Source: Pseudoduganella ginsengisoli
GTDB taxonomy: Bacteria > Pseudomonadota > Gammaproteobacteria > Burkholderiales > Burkholderiaceae_D
Direction: 5' to 3'
Assembly: GCF_009720865.1 (NCBI RefSeq)
Contig: NZ_WNLA01000008.1
Coordinates: 124,001 to 188,000 of the forward strand
Length of the DNA stretch: 64,000 nt
Positions within the stretch are counted from its first letter, which is position 1. Each line of letters opens with the position of its first letter. Made by a program: the position numbers and the translations under genes. The notes below the pieces were generated by a model. That model did not search any database, was not told the DNA's origin, and was given only the letters and a program-made list of their open reading frames with translations. Positions 51,939 to 63,900 of the stretch are shown here, in pieces.

Positions 51939-54900
51939 ATGGTAGCGATTGTTAACGGTCAGGGTTTGGGGATCAATGCAGGTTTGACGGCTTTGCCGGG
52001 CGGGCGGACGATGCCGGGGCAGGCGCAGGCCGGCCGTAACGGACCCAAAGTCTACGTCAATGGCGCCAGCGGCAACCTCGTGGTGCAGATGCAGGATGAG
52101 CGCCTGCTGGTGCATGGCCTGGACCTGGGCGTACTGCGCACCTACAACAGCCAGGGCCGCATGACCGATGACAATAGCGACAACTGGCTGGTTGGCTTCG
52201 AAGCGAAAAAGCTGGTGCTGGCCGAAGGCGAGCTGGGCCAGAGCTACAGTACGGTGCGCCGCACCACGGCCGAAGGCGCCGACATCGACTACCGCATGGG
52301 CGCGGAAGACAGCTATTACGTTGCCGTTGGCGGCCCCGAGCAGGGTTCGGTCGAGGTGGCCGAAGATGGCAGCTTGGTATGGATCGATGCCGGCCGTACG
52401 CTGCGCGAAACGTATGACGCGGCCAGCGGCCGCCTGCAATCGGCCACGGATGCGGCGGGCAACCGCATCGATTACAGCTACACCAGTGACGGCCGCCTTG
52501 CCGCCGCCGCAGGCAACGGCGTGTCGGTGGCATATGACTATGCCGGCGGCCTGCTGGCCGACGTGCGCACCCGCATCCAGGACCAGGCCGGCGCATGGCA
52601 TGACCAGACCCGCGTGCGCTATGAATACGATGACATGGACCGCCTGTCCGCGGTCACCGTGGACTTGACGCCGGGCGACAACAGCATCGCCGACGGCCAG
52701 GTATTCCGCACGGAATACGGCTACGACGGCGACAGCGCGCGCCTGGCGCGCATCAGCCAGAGCGATGGCGCCACGCTGTCCATCAGCTATACCGAGCTGG
52801 ATGGGCAATTCCGCGTGGCCAGCGTGACCGACGGGGGCGGCGGCAATGCCGACGGCAGCTACAATGTGGCCGCCAGCGAGTGGAACCGCCGCATCGTGTC
52901 GCATATCGGCAGCGACGGCGCGCTGCAGGCCCGCACCGAAACGGTTGACGGCCTGCCGGACAGCTACTTCCTGGCAGGCGCAGCGGGGGCGGACGTCACG
53001 CTGCGGTTCACCGAGACCGGCAATATCATCCGCACTGAGCACGACAGCCACGGCGCCGTCATCACCATGACCATCGACAGCCAGGGCACGGTGCTGTCGG
53101 AAAAGCGCGAACTGCCTGACGGCAGCCGCTATGAAGCAGAGCGTAACAGTTCAAACTTCACCAGCTATACCCGCACCGACAGCCTGGGCCGCGTGACCGA
53201 GCGTGGCGAATCGTACGAGGGTTACAGCACCACCATCACCGTCTATGACTATGACGGCGAGAGCAGCACGGCGGCAACGACCACGGTGGACATCGCCTAC
53301 GCGGACGGCGGCAGCTACCATGAGGTTGCCTATGCCGACGGCCGCTACACCCGCACCTCGCGCGACGCAGCCGGCGTGCAAACCGTCCAGAACGGCGATG
53401 CGCAGGGCGAAACCTGGCAGCGCAGCGACGGCGAGCATGGCTCGACCGTCATCACGGCAACCGGCTCGATCGACACCGTCCACCATGCCGATGGCAGCCG
53501 CACGGAAACCGTGTTCGACGCCCAGGGCGTCACCACCACTGAATTCGGCGCCGACGGCGTGCAGACCGGCGGCAGCTGGTCCCGATCGGACGATGGCTCT
53601 TCCTGCACGTACCAGCTGAGCGCCAATGGCGCCAGCACCGGCCGCATTGACCGGCCGGACGGCAGCTACAGCCTGTACAGCGACGATGGCCAGGGCAACC
53701 GAGATACCGTGCTGTACGACCGGTACGGCAACCGCGCCGGCACGGAATGGACGCACGCCGACGGCAGCAGCGGCAGCGACAGCGTGGACTTGTCCGGCGT
53801 GCCGCAAGTGTCGGGCAGCCCCGGATGGTGGGGGGTGTACGCCAGCGAAGAACTGGTTTGGCAAATGCCGCAAGGCTTGTTTACCAGTAGCCAGGAAGGC
53901 GCCGCGCTGTCGTATGCCGTGACCTTGGCCGATGGTTCTCCTCTGCCGGCCTGGCTGACGTATGACGCCGCGACGCAGACGCTGCGCGGCACGCCCGGCG
54001 TCCCCGGGCGGACCAGCCTGCGCATCTCGGCAACCAATGACGATGGCCTGCACGCGTGGGCGTACTTTGGCTTCGACGCGAATCCGCCCGACATCACGCC
54101 TGAAGTGGCGATCCCGCTGGCGCCGCAATCGGCCGTGCAGGGCGCGCTGTTCCGCTGCACGTTGCCGCAAGGCGCCTTCATCAACCCCAAAGGCGGACCG
54201 CTGGGCTTGCGCGCGGAACTGGCCAACGGCGACCCGCTGCCGGCCTGGCTGGCATTTGATCCAGTCACCGGCACCTTCTTTGGCGTGCCGCTGCATGGCG
54301 AGGTGGACGGCATCGAGATTGCCGTCACCGCATCCGACCTGCAGGGCTACCATGTGACGGCCACGTTCACGCTGACGGTGGCTGCCGGCACCGATGGCCT
54401 GCGCCAGGGGCAGTCGTTCAGCTACGACAGTGGCAACCTCACCACGGTCACCGACGCGCTGGGCGGCGAAACATACCTGGAATACGACAGCGACGGCCGC
54501 CTCCAATCGATTGCGCTGCCCGGCAATAACGGCGAGCACGACAGCACGCAATTTGAATATGGCGAAGGCGCGCAGGTGACGCGTTTGACGGAAGCGGGCC
54601 GCAACCCGGTGACGATGCGCTACGACTACCGCGGCAACCTGGAATTCCGCCAGGATGGCATGGGCAACACCACGGAATACCGCTACAGCGACCGCAATGA
54701 ACTGCTGAGCGAAACCGTGTACCTGACGCCCGATGGCGACGGCGGCGGCTGGAGCCAGTGGCCGGCCGACGCCCGCACGACGCGCCACTACTACGACCCG
54801 GCCCCAGGCGGCGCCGGCCTGCATGGCCTGCTGCGCTTTACCATCAGCCCCGAAGGCCGTGTGACGGAATACCGCTATGACGCCTACGGCCAGCGTATCG

Positions 54901-57900
54901 CCGTGCTGGACTATATGGCGCCGACCGTCGACGCCGGCGCGCTGACCGGCTATGAAAGTGCGGCCGATGTGGCCGCCATCGTGCTGCGCGCCACGCCCGC
55001 GGCGGACTTGCAGGGCCTCACGCGCCGCGACATCCAGCGCACGGACATGGCGTACGATGCTTACGGCCAGTTGAGCCGCGTGACGCGCTACGCGCAGGTA
55101 CTGGCCGACGCTGCGTTGACCGGCGTGGCCGAAGGCAGCAGCGAAGTGCGCTATGTCTACGACCAGTCGGGCCGCCTGCTGAGCAAGATCGACGTCGCGG
55201 CCGGTACGCAAACCTCGTATACCTACGATGGCCTGGGCCGCCAGCTGACGGCCGGCAATGGGCAGGCCACGAGCGTGACCCAGTACGACGATGCCGGGCA
55301 GCGCGTCATCGTGACGGATGCGGGCGGCGTCTCGACCGTCAGCGCGTATGATGCGGCAGGCCGCCTGGTGGCGGTAACGCATGGCGGCTCCGCCACCGGC
55401 ACGCGCTATTACTACGATGTGCTGGGGCGCCAGGTCATGGCGGACGGCGCCGGCGGCCGCAAGTGGACTTTCTACAATGCGGCCGGCCGCGTGGCGGCCG
55501 AGGTTGACGCGTATGGCGCCATGACCGAGTACAGCTACAACGAGGCAGGCCAGCTGACCCGCACACTGCGCTACTCGGAAACCGTCGACGTGGACGCGCT
55601 GGCCGATGAAGCAGGCATGCCGCGCGCCGTGCCGCTGGACGACATCCGTCCGCAGGCGGGCGCCGAAGACACGGCCGAATGGCGTACGTATGACGACAGC
55701 GGGCGCCTGGTGCACGAAATCAGCGCCAACGGCGGCGTCAAGGAATACCGCTACGACGGCGCATCGCACGTGGTGGCCGAAGTGGTGCATGCGTCGCAGG
55801 TGGCGCCGGCAAGCCTCGGCGAGACGCCGCAGGCTGGCGCCGTGTCGGCCATGGTCGGCAACAGCGCGGCCGACCGGCTGACCCGCCATTTCTACGATGG
55901 CGACGGCCTGCTGGCCGCGACCCTGGCGCAGGATGGCGCCCTGGTGCAGTATTTCTACGATGGCGCGCGCGACCTGGTCGAGCAGCGCACCTATGCACTG
56001 AAGCCTGCGGCGGCGCTGCGCGCCAGCGGTTCACTGGCCGCGCTGACGGCTGGCCTGAAAGATGGCGCCGATACCCGCATCAAGTACCGCTACGACGGCA
56101 AAGGCGTCCGCATCAGCCAGACCACCGTGCAGGGTTATCCGGAAGAGGGAACGCCCGGCGTCCATGAAATCAGCGGCACCATTGCACAGCCAGGTGAGCA
56201 GGACGTCTACCAGTTTACCGTCACGGAAAAAGCCCGCTTCTTCTTCGACGGCGTGCTGGGCGACCAGACCCAGTGGAGCCTGAACACGGGGGCCAAGCAA
56301 ATCATGGCCAGCCGCGACGTGACTGCCAGCGGCGACAAATTCCTGGAATTGGCGGCCGGCACGTACCGCCTGACAGTCGACGGCGTGGGCGACCGCACCG
56401 GCAACTATACGTTCCGCCTGCTGGGCGAGCAGGGCGCCAAACCGTTGCCGGTCAATGAAAACGTGACGGGTTCGCTGCAGACTGGCGCTACGTCGGCGCT
56501 GTACGCGTTCACCGCGCAAGCGGGCGACCGCCTGTTCCTGCAGACCGGCAGCACCAGTACCAGCACCAGCCAGTTGCGCTATACAGTGTTTGGCCCGGAC
56601 GCACGTACGCTCAGTACGCCATCTAATTGGAATGACAGCGGCGTCATCGTGGCTGACCGCGCCGGCACTTACTGGGTCAGCGTAGAAAGCCAGTCCGGCG
56701 CGGTACTGCCGGCCAATTACAATTTCGCGCTGTACCGTACCACGCCGCAAGTGCAGTCGCTGGCGCTGGGCGCCACTGCCCATACTGCGATGGCTACGCC
56801 GGGAACGGCGGCGACGTGGTACGTGGACGTGGCTGAGACCGGCTGGCTGCGCTTCGACCAGCTTTCCGCTTACACGTCGAAAATGCGCTGGAGCGTGCTC
56901 GATGCCTCCGGCGCCGTGATCGCGTCGAGTACCGGCGACAATGATGAAACGTATTACGCGCCGGTGCTGGCCGCGCCGGGCCGTTACCGAGTGGTGGTGG
57001 AATCGACTGCGCGCCAGACGCCGGACACGGATTTCCGCATGCTGCTGACACCGGCAAGCGCGGCGGCGGACCTGGCGTCCGGCCAGAGCATCGCGCTGGG
57101 CTCGGCGGATGGCCATGCCGACCGCATGGTGAAGGTGCACGTCGATGGCGCTGCCCGGCTGTCGCTGGTGACGCAGATCACGTCCGGTTCCGGCACAGCG
57201 CACTGGCAAGTGATGGACGCGCAGGGCCGCGTGGTCGGTTCGTACCGCGGCGCCGGCAACAACAATGTGCAAACGGTGGCGCTGCCGTCGTCCGGCGACT
57301 ATTACGTGCTGGCGGGCGGCTACCTGCCTAATGCGTCGGCGTTTACCGGCGCACTGACAGTGACGGCCTACAGCGACGCGGCCGCCGATGCGGGGGTACT
57401 GCAGCCGGGACAGGTGGCGGAATTGTCCGGCGCCGTCACGGTGCCGGGCCAGGTGTCGTCCACGCGGTTCCGCGTGACCCAGCCAGGCGCATACGTGCTG
57501 GAATCCGTCAATTCGTTTGCCGACGGCCAGTGGCAGTTGAACGGCCCGCTGGGTACCGTCATCAGCACGCGCCAGTTCACCGCTTCCGCGGCAGCGCAGG
57601 GCCAGCTGGTCTATCTGGCGGTCGGCGACTATGACCTGGCCGTGACGGCCCGCACCACTGGCAGCGGCGCGTGGACCTTGCGCGCGACGCCGGCTGCCAC
57701 CGCTACCCAGCTCGATTCCGGCGTGGCGGCAGCCATTAACGGACTGGCATCGGGCGCATCGCTGCTGTTCCAGGCGGAAGCGTTGCCGCAAGACCGCTAC
57801 GCGTTTACGCTGTCCGGCGCGGCAGGCCAGTTCCAGTTGACCGCGTTTGACGCGTTTGGCCGCCAGATCAATTATTCCACCAGTACCAGCGGTTCGTTCA

Positions 57901-60900
57901 CGCAAAGCCAGGCCAGCGGCCCGATTTACTTCCGCCTGACGCGCACGGCGGCAGGCGCAGGCAACACCACGCTGACCGTGATCCGCACCCAGGTCAACCA
58001 GCCGGCAGTGCCGGCGGCCACGCCGATCGTATTGGGCCAGGCGGTTGCCGGCAGCGCCAGCGGTACGCCGCTGTACTACAGTTTCGACATGGCCGAAGAT
58101 GGCTGGGTGGCGCTATCGTGGCAGAGCGGTAACTGGTCGACCTGGACATTGAATGGCCCGCGCGGCCAGGAGAGCAGCCAGTCCATCGGCAGCAGCTGGC
58201 GCATGCCGGTGCTGTGGGTGCCGGCCGGCCATTACCAGATGACGTTGACGGGAGGCAGCGGCGCCGCCGCCTTCAGCCTGGTCGATGCCGCCCACGCCCG
58301 TCCGATTGCCGCCGACACGGCAGTGTCGGTGGATCTGGCCGCATCGGAACCGTATGCGCTGTTTGATATCGTGCTCGATGCCGGCCGCAACGTTGACTTC
58401 CATGGCTTGCCGGGCGCATCTTCCGGCAATACCTACCGCCTGTACGATGCCGGCGGCACTTACCTTGGCAGCGGCGACCCGGCTACCAGCTACTACAGCC
58501 GCCTGTCGATCCCGCGCAGCGGCCATTACCTGCTGGCCGTGTCGCGCCAGGGCGGCGGCGCGCTGCGCTTCAACGTCACGCAAACACCGTCAGCGGCCGC
58601 CGTGCCGCTGCAGACCGGCGCCAGCACCGAGGGGACGTTCGTCCAGTATGGGCAGTATTACAACTATACGTTCACGGCGGCCGCGGCATCCGAACTGTTC
58701 GTCAATGAAACCCGCAATGGCGGTTCGCCTTACTCGTATGCGCTGTACGACGCAACCGGCAATACTGTCAGCACCATGTATTCGGCGAACGGAAAGCTGG
58801 CGTACGGCGTGCGTCCCGGCACGTATACGCTGCGCATTACTTCGTACAATTCCCCGACCACGCCGCTGCCGTTTGCGCTTACGGCCAGCCTGGTGACGGC
58901 GCGGGACACGTTGGCGGCCGGCGGCAGCGCCGTGAACGTGAACTTTACCAGCGGCATGCCGGACCGCCAGCTGGAAGTATCGCTGCAGGCAGGCAAGTCG
59001 TACTGGTTTGCGCCGTCCACGCCGCCGGCCGGCAGTGACAGCTATGGCTACCGCGTGGTCGACCCGTATGGCCAAGTGGTGGCTTCCGGCACCATGTCGT
59101 CCTATGTCACCGGCATTGCCATCAACGCGGCCTATGACGGCGCCTATACCGTGCAACTGTCGGCCATCCGTTCTTCCACGCCGCTGACGGCCAGCGCGGC
59201 GTTCTCGCTGCGCACTGCGCAATCGCTGCAGCAGCCGCTGGTGCTGGGCTCCGTGATCGACGCTTCGCTCAACCATCCGGCCGACAAGACCCGCTACCAG
59301 TTCACGCTGGCCGAGCCGGCCCGCGTCTGGCTCAACGTGGTGGGCGACAATTACACGGCCAGCCTGGTGCGCACCGACGTGCCGGGTACGGTCTTCAGCA
59401 ATGGCAACCTGTCCGGCGGGGGCGAACGCCGCCTGGTCTACCTGGCGGCCGGCAGCTATGAATTGCAGCTGGCGCCGGGCACGGTGGCGCCAGGCGCGTT
59501 CCACATTTCCACGTCGCTGGTGTCGGCGCTGCCGGAACTGGCCGTTGGCGGAACGGTCACGTCCAGCGTGGCCCAGGGCCGCTACATGACGGCGTTCCGC
59601 ATCCAGGGCACGGCGGGCCAGCAACTGCTGTTCAATGCGCGCAACGGCAGCGGCTACCCTTACACCTACTGGTACCTGATCGACGCCAGCGGCGATACCG
59701 TGTATTCCACCACCAGCTACCAGGGCAATGACAATGGCGACCGCTTCACGCTGCCGCGCGATGGCGAATACGTGCTGATGATGGGCAGCCACAGCGGCGA
59801 CACGGCGGCCCATACGGACACGATGCGCCTGTACCAGTACAGCGAACCGTCCACGCCGATTGCGCTGGGCTCGCTGGTCAGCGGCAAGCTGGCCGGACCG
59901 GGCAACATCAACCATTACACGTTCACGCTGGCGGCCGATACCACGGTCGTGCTTGATTCGAAGAGCGGCGCCGCGTCGATGTCGCTGACCGGGCCGCGCG
60001 GTTCCGAATACAGCGCCACGCTGTCCGATAACGATGGCAGCTATTGGGTGCGCCGCCTGCCGGCCGGCACCTATACCGTCAACATCAGCGGCAACGGCAC
60101 GTCAATGCCGAATTTCGGCTTCCGCCTGCTGTCGCTGGAGGCTGAGGCCATTGACCATGGCGCGGCCGACACCTTCACCGGCAGCCTGCCTGCCGGCCAG
60201 AACCTGTTCGTGCACCGTTTCGATGCCAGCCCTGGCGTGCTGTACAACTTCAGCCTGACTGACCCGACGCCGTACCAGGATTACACCCGCTACACGCTGC
60301 TTGATATGTATGGCCGCGTCATCAGCGGTCCGAATTACGCCTACAACTCGTCCGTCAGCTTTACCGGACCCCAGGCCGGTCCAGTCTACCTGGTGGTCAA
60401 GCAGACTTACGTCTCGACCGTTAACGAGCAATTCACCGTCAAGCTGCGCCAGCCTGCCATTGCCAGCACGGCGCTGGCGTGGGACACGCAACAAACCCTG
60501 CAGCTGGGCAGCCGCCAGGATCAGTACGCCTACAGCTTCCAGGCCAGCCAGGCCGGCTGGATCGACTTGCAGGGCATGCGCGCGCCATCATCGTCGGTAG
60601 CGTTCGAGGTGGTGGGGCCGGACGGCGCCGTGCTGGGTTCGCGCACCGGTGTGCCGGCCAGCCAGGATGGTTCGCTGTCGGTTTACCTGCCTGCAGCGGG
60701 CGCCTATGCGGTGCGCGTGCGCACCAATGGCGACCAGATTGCCGGCACGGCCCAGTTTACGGCCCGCACCGTGCCGTCCGGCCAGCGCATCGGCCGCCCG
60801 AATGGCGTTGCGCAGGCGCTCGACATGGCGGCGGGCAGCCCGGGCACCGGCCTGTGGAGCATCGATGCGCGCGCCGGCGAACGGCTGACGCTGTCCGTAC

Positions 60901-63900
60901 CGCAATGGGCCGGCACGGGCGAGATCCAGCTGGTGTCGCCGTCCGGTTCCGTGCTGCGCACGTGGACACCGGCCCAGGGCGCATCCTTCACGTATGACTT
61001 TACCCAGAGCGGCACCTTCCTCGTGCGCGTGCTGCGCAACGGCACGGCAGCGGCGTCGCTGTCGGCCAGCTGGGGTACGGCCGATACACCGCAGACCGTG
61101 GTGTCGACGTTCAATGCGACGGGGACCGTCAGCTACGGCGCGCCGCAGTCCTTCCAGTTTGAATTGCAGGAAGGGGGCGTCTGGTATGTCGACCATCCGG
61201 CGGTGCCGGATTTCTACAGCTACTATTACCAGCACGTGGTGGTCAGCGATGCGGCTGGCAACACGGTGATTGGCGACTACCGCCAGGCGCGCCAACTGGC
61301 CGCCGGCGTGTACACCATCACGCTGCGCCAGGATAGCGGCTCCGCCGTTCCATTCAATTTCGCACTGCGCCGCCTCGATGCGGGATTGCCGGCCGCCTTG
61401 TCGTATGGCCAGCAAGCCACGCAGGCATTGACGTCGAATTTCAGTACCGGCCTGTACCGCATTGACGGCCAGGCGGGCGACATGCTGCAATTTAACCCGG
61501 TGGCCGTCAGCGGCAACTACGGCAGCGGCCAGTGGACGCTGTTGAACCGCTATGGCCAGACCGTAGCGGCCCGCACCGGCATTTCGTCCGATTCGTCCAC
61601 GGTGACGCTGGCCGACAGCGGACCGTATTACCTGCTGATCGACAATGCTGCGTATGGCAGCCCGAGCGCCGGGTCCGTCACGTTCCAGCTGGATAACCGC
61701 AGCCAGAACGCGGCCACGCCGGTGGCCCTGGGCCAGGCCGTGCGCGGCACGCTGAATGGCCAGAACCAGAGCCGCGACTATACCTTTACGGTCACCGAAC
61801 CGCGCCTGGTCGCATTCGACCGGCTGACGGACCACACGGGCGCCAACGTGTACTGGAAGCTGTCCGGTCCGTATTCGGACGGCGGCATGGTCAACGAATT
61901 TATTTACAACTCGAGCTACAGCTATGACCAGGCGCGCAACCTGTGGCTGCAGCCGGGGCAATACACACTGTCCGTCACCACCAGCGATTTTGCCGCGAAT
62001 AACTATGCATTCCGCCTGGCGCCGCTGGCCGACGCCACGCCGCTGGTCAGCGGCCAATGGGTCGATGCCCAGGTGATCCGCAACACGGGCGAGATGAATA
62101 CGTACAGCGTGGCCGCCAGCGCGGGCGACCGCCTGTATATTGATTTGCGCAACGTGACGGCGCGTACCTACAACGGCCGCTACAACTACACGGCAAAGAT
62201 CCGCGTCATCGACCCGAACGGCGCCGAAGTGTATACGGGCGACGTGGTGGATGCTGAACTGGTGGCGGCGGTATCGGGCCGCTACACCATTGAGCTGGAC
62301 GATTCGCTGGCCGGCGACGTGGCGGTTTCGTACAGCCTAGCGGTGTTCGTCAACACGCCGCCAGTGGCGCGCGTGATCGACTTGTCGGATGCGCTGCCGG
62401 CGGTTGACCTGGCCGTGCAGGATGTCTCGGTGGCGGCGGCCGATGGCGGCGCGCTGCAGTCCGGCGCCCGCATCGACGTGCGCTGGACCACGCGCAATGC
62501 CGGGCTGCTGGCCACGCGCGGCGACTTCAGCGAACGCGTGGTGGTGCGCAAGGCCGGTACGGGTGAAGTACTGCTGCAGGCGACGCTGCCGTATTCCGAA
62601 GCGTCATCCGGGGCATTGCAGCCGGGCCAGTCCGCTGCGCGCAGTGTGCAGCTGCGCCTGCCGGACGGCTTGATCGGCGCCGGCAACCTGACGGTAACGA
62701 TAGAAACGGATACCACCGGCGCCCAGGATGAACGGGGCGACGATACCCGCAACAACCTGGCTACGGCCAGCTTCACCAGTACGTTGGCGCCGTACGCGAA
62801 CCTGCAGGCGGGCCAGCCGGTGCTGGATCCGGCGTCGAACTGGCAGAGCGGCGACACCGTCACCGTGCGCTGGAACACGGCCAATGCGGGCACGGCCAGC
62901 GCGCAGGGCAGCTGGATGGAGCGGGTGGAACTGGTCAACCTGACCACCAATGCCGTGATCGCGGCAATCAGCCTGCCGCAGACCGGCCAGGACTTGGCGC
63001 CAGGCGCGCAGGCGGCGCGTTCCGCCAGCTTCACGTGGCCGGCGGGCCTGAACGCGGTGGGCACGTTCCGCCTGCGCGTCAGTGTCGATACGCTGGGCCA
63101 GGTACCTGAATATGGCGCGGCCGGCGCGCTGGAGTCCGACAACGTGGCGGAGCGCCAGCTGGCAGTCGGTCCGGACTTGCTGGCGCGCAGCGTGCGCCTG
63201 CAGGAAACGGGCGCCATGGACGGCGATACCGTGACCTTGCTGTGGGATGACGTCAACCAGGGCACGGTGGCGGCGCCGGCCGGCTACCAGGACCGGGTCG
63301 TGATCCGCCAGCGCAACGCGGACGGAACGCTGGGCGCCGTGGTGCTCGATACCGTGGTGGCCTTCCCGGGCGACGGCGGCCAGCCGCTGGAAGCAGGCGG
63401 CGTGCGCAGCCGCTCGCTGCGCTTCACGCTGCCGGCCGGCCTGCGCGGCAGCGGCCAGTTCATGGCCACGGTGACGGCCGACAGCAATGCGTCCGGCGTG
63501 GGCAGCATCTTTGAAACCAATGTGGCGGGGAACGCTGAAACCAACAACGCGGCCAGCGGCGACTTCGCCGCCGGCGCGCACGACTACGCCAACCTGGCGC
63601 CAACCGCGCTGGTGGCGCCGTCGTCTGCGCTGGCTGGGCAGGAAGTGACCGTCAGCTGGACCGTCGCCAACCAGGGCCGGGCCGCTGCGGCCGGCTCGTG
63701 GGTGGACCGCCTGGTGCTGACGTTCGACGGCGTGGCGGGCAATGCCGACGATATCTTGCTGGCCAACGTGAAAGTCACGGCGCCGGTGGAGGCGGGCGGC
63801 AGCTATACGCAGTCGGCCACCGTGCGCATCCCTGGCCGGATTTCCGGCAATTACCGCTTTGCCGTGCTGGCGGACGTCAATGGCGCTATCCGCGAGCCGG

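Noticed and set aside
53151..55889. A 912-codon open frame on the minus strand opposite the giant gene
   Set aside because: The plus frame has YD repeats and cadherin-like domains; the minus translation is low-complexity and Arg/Ala/His-rich with no motif.
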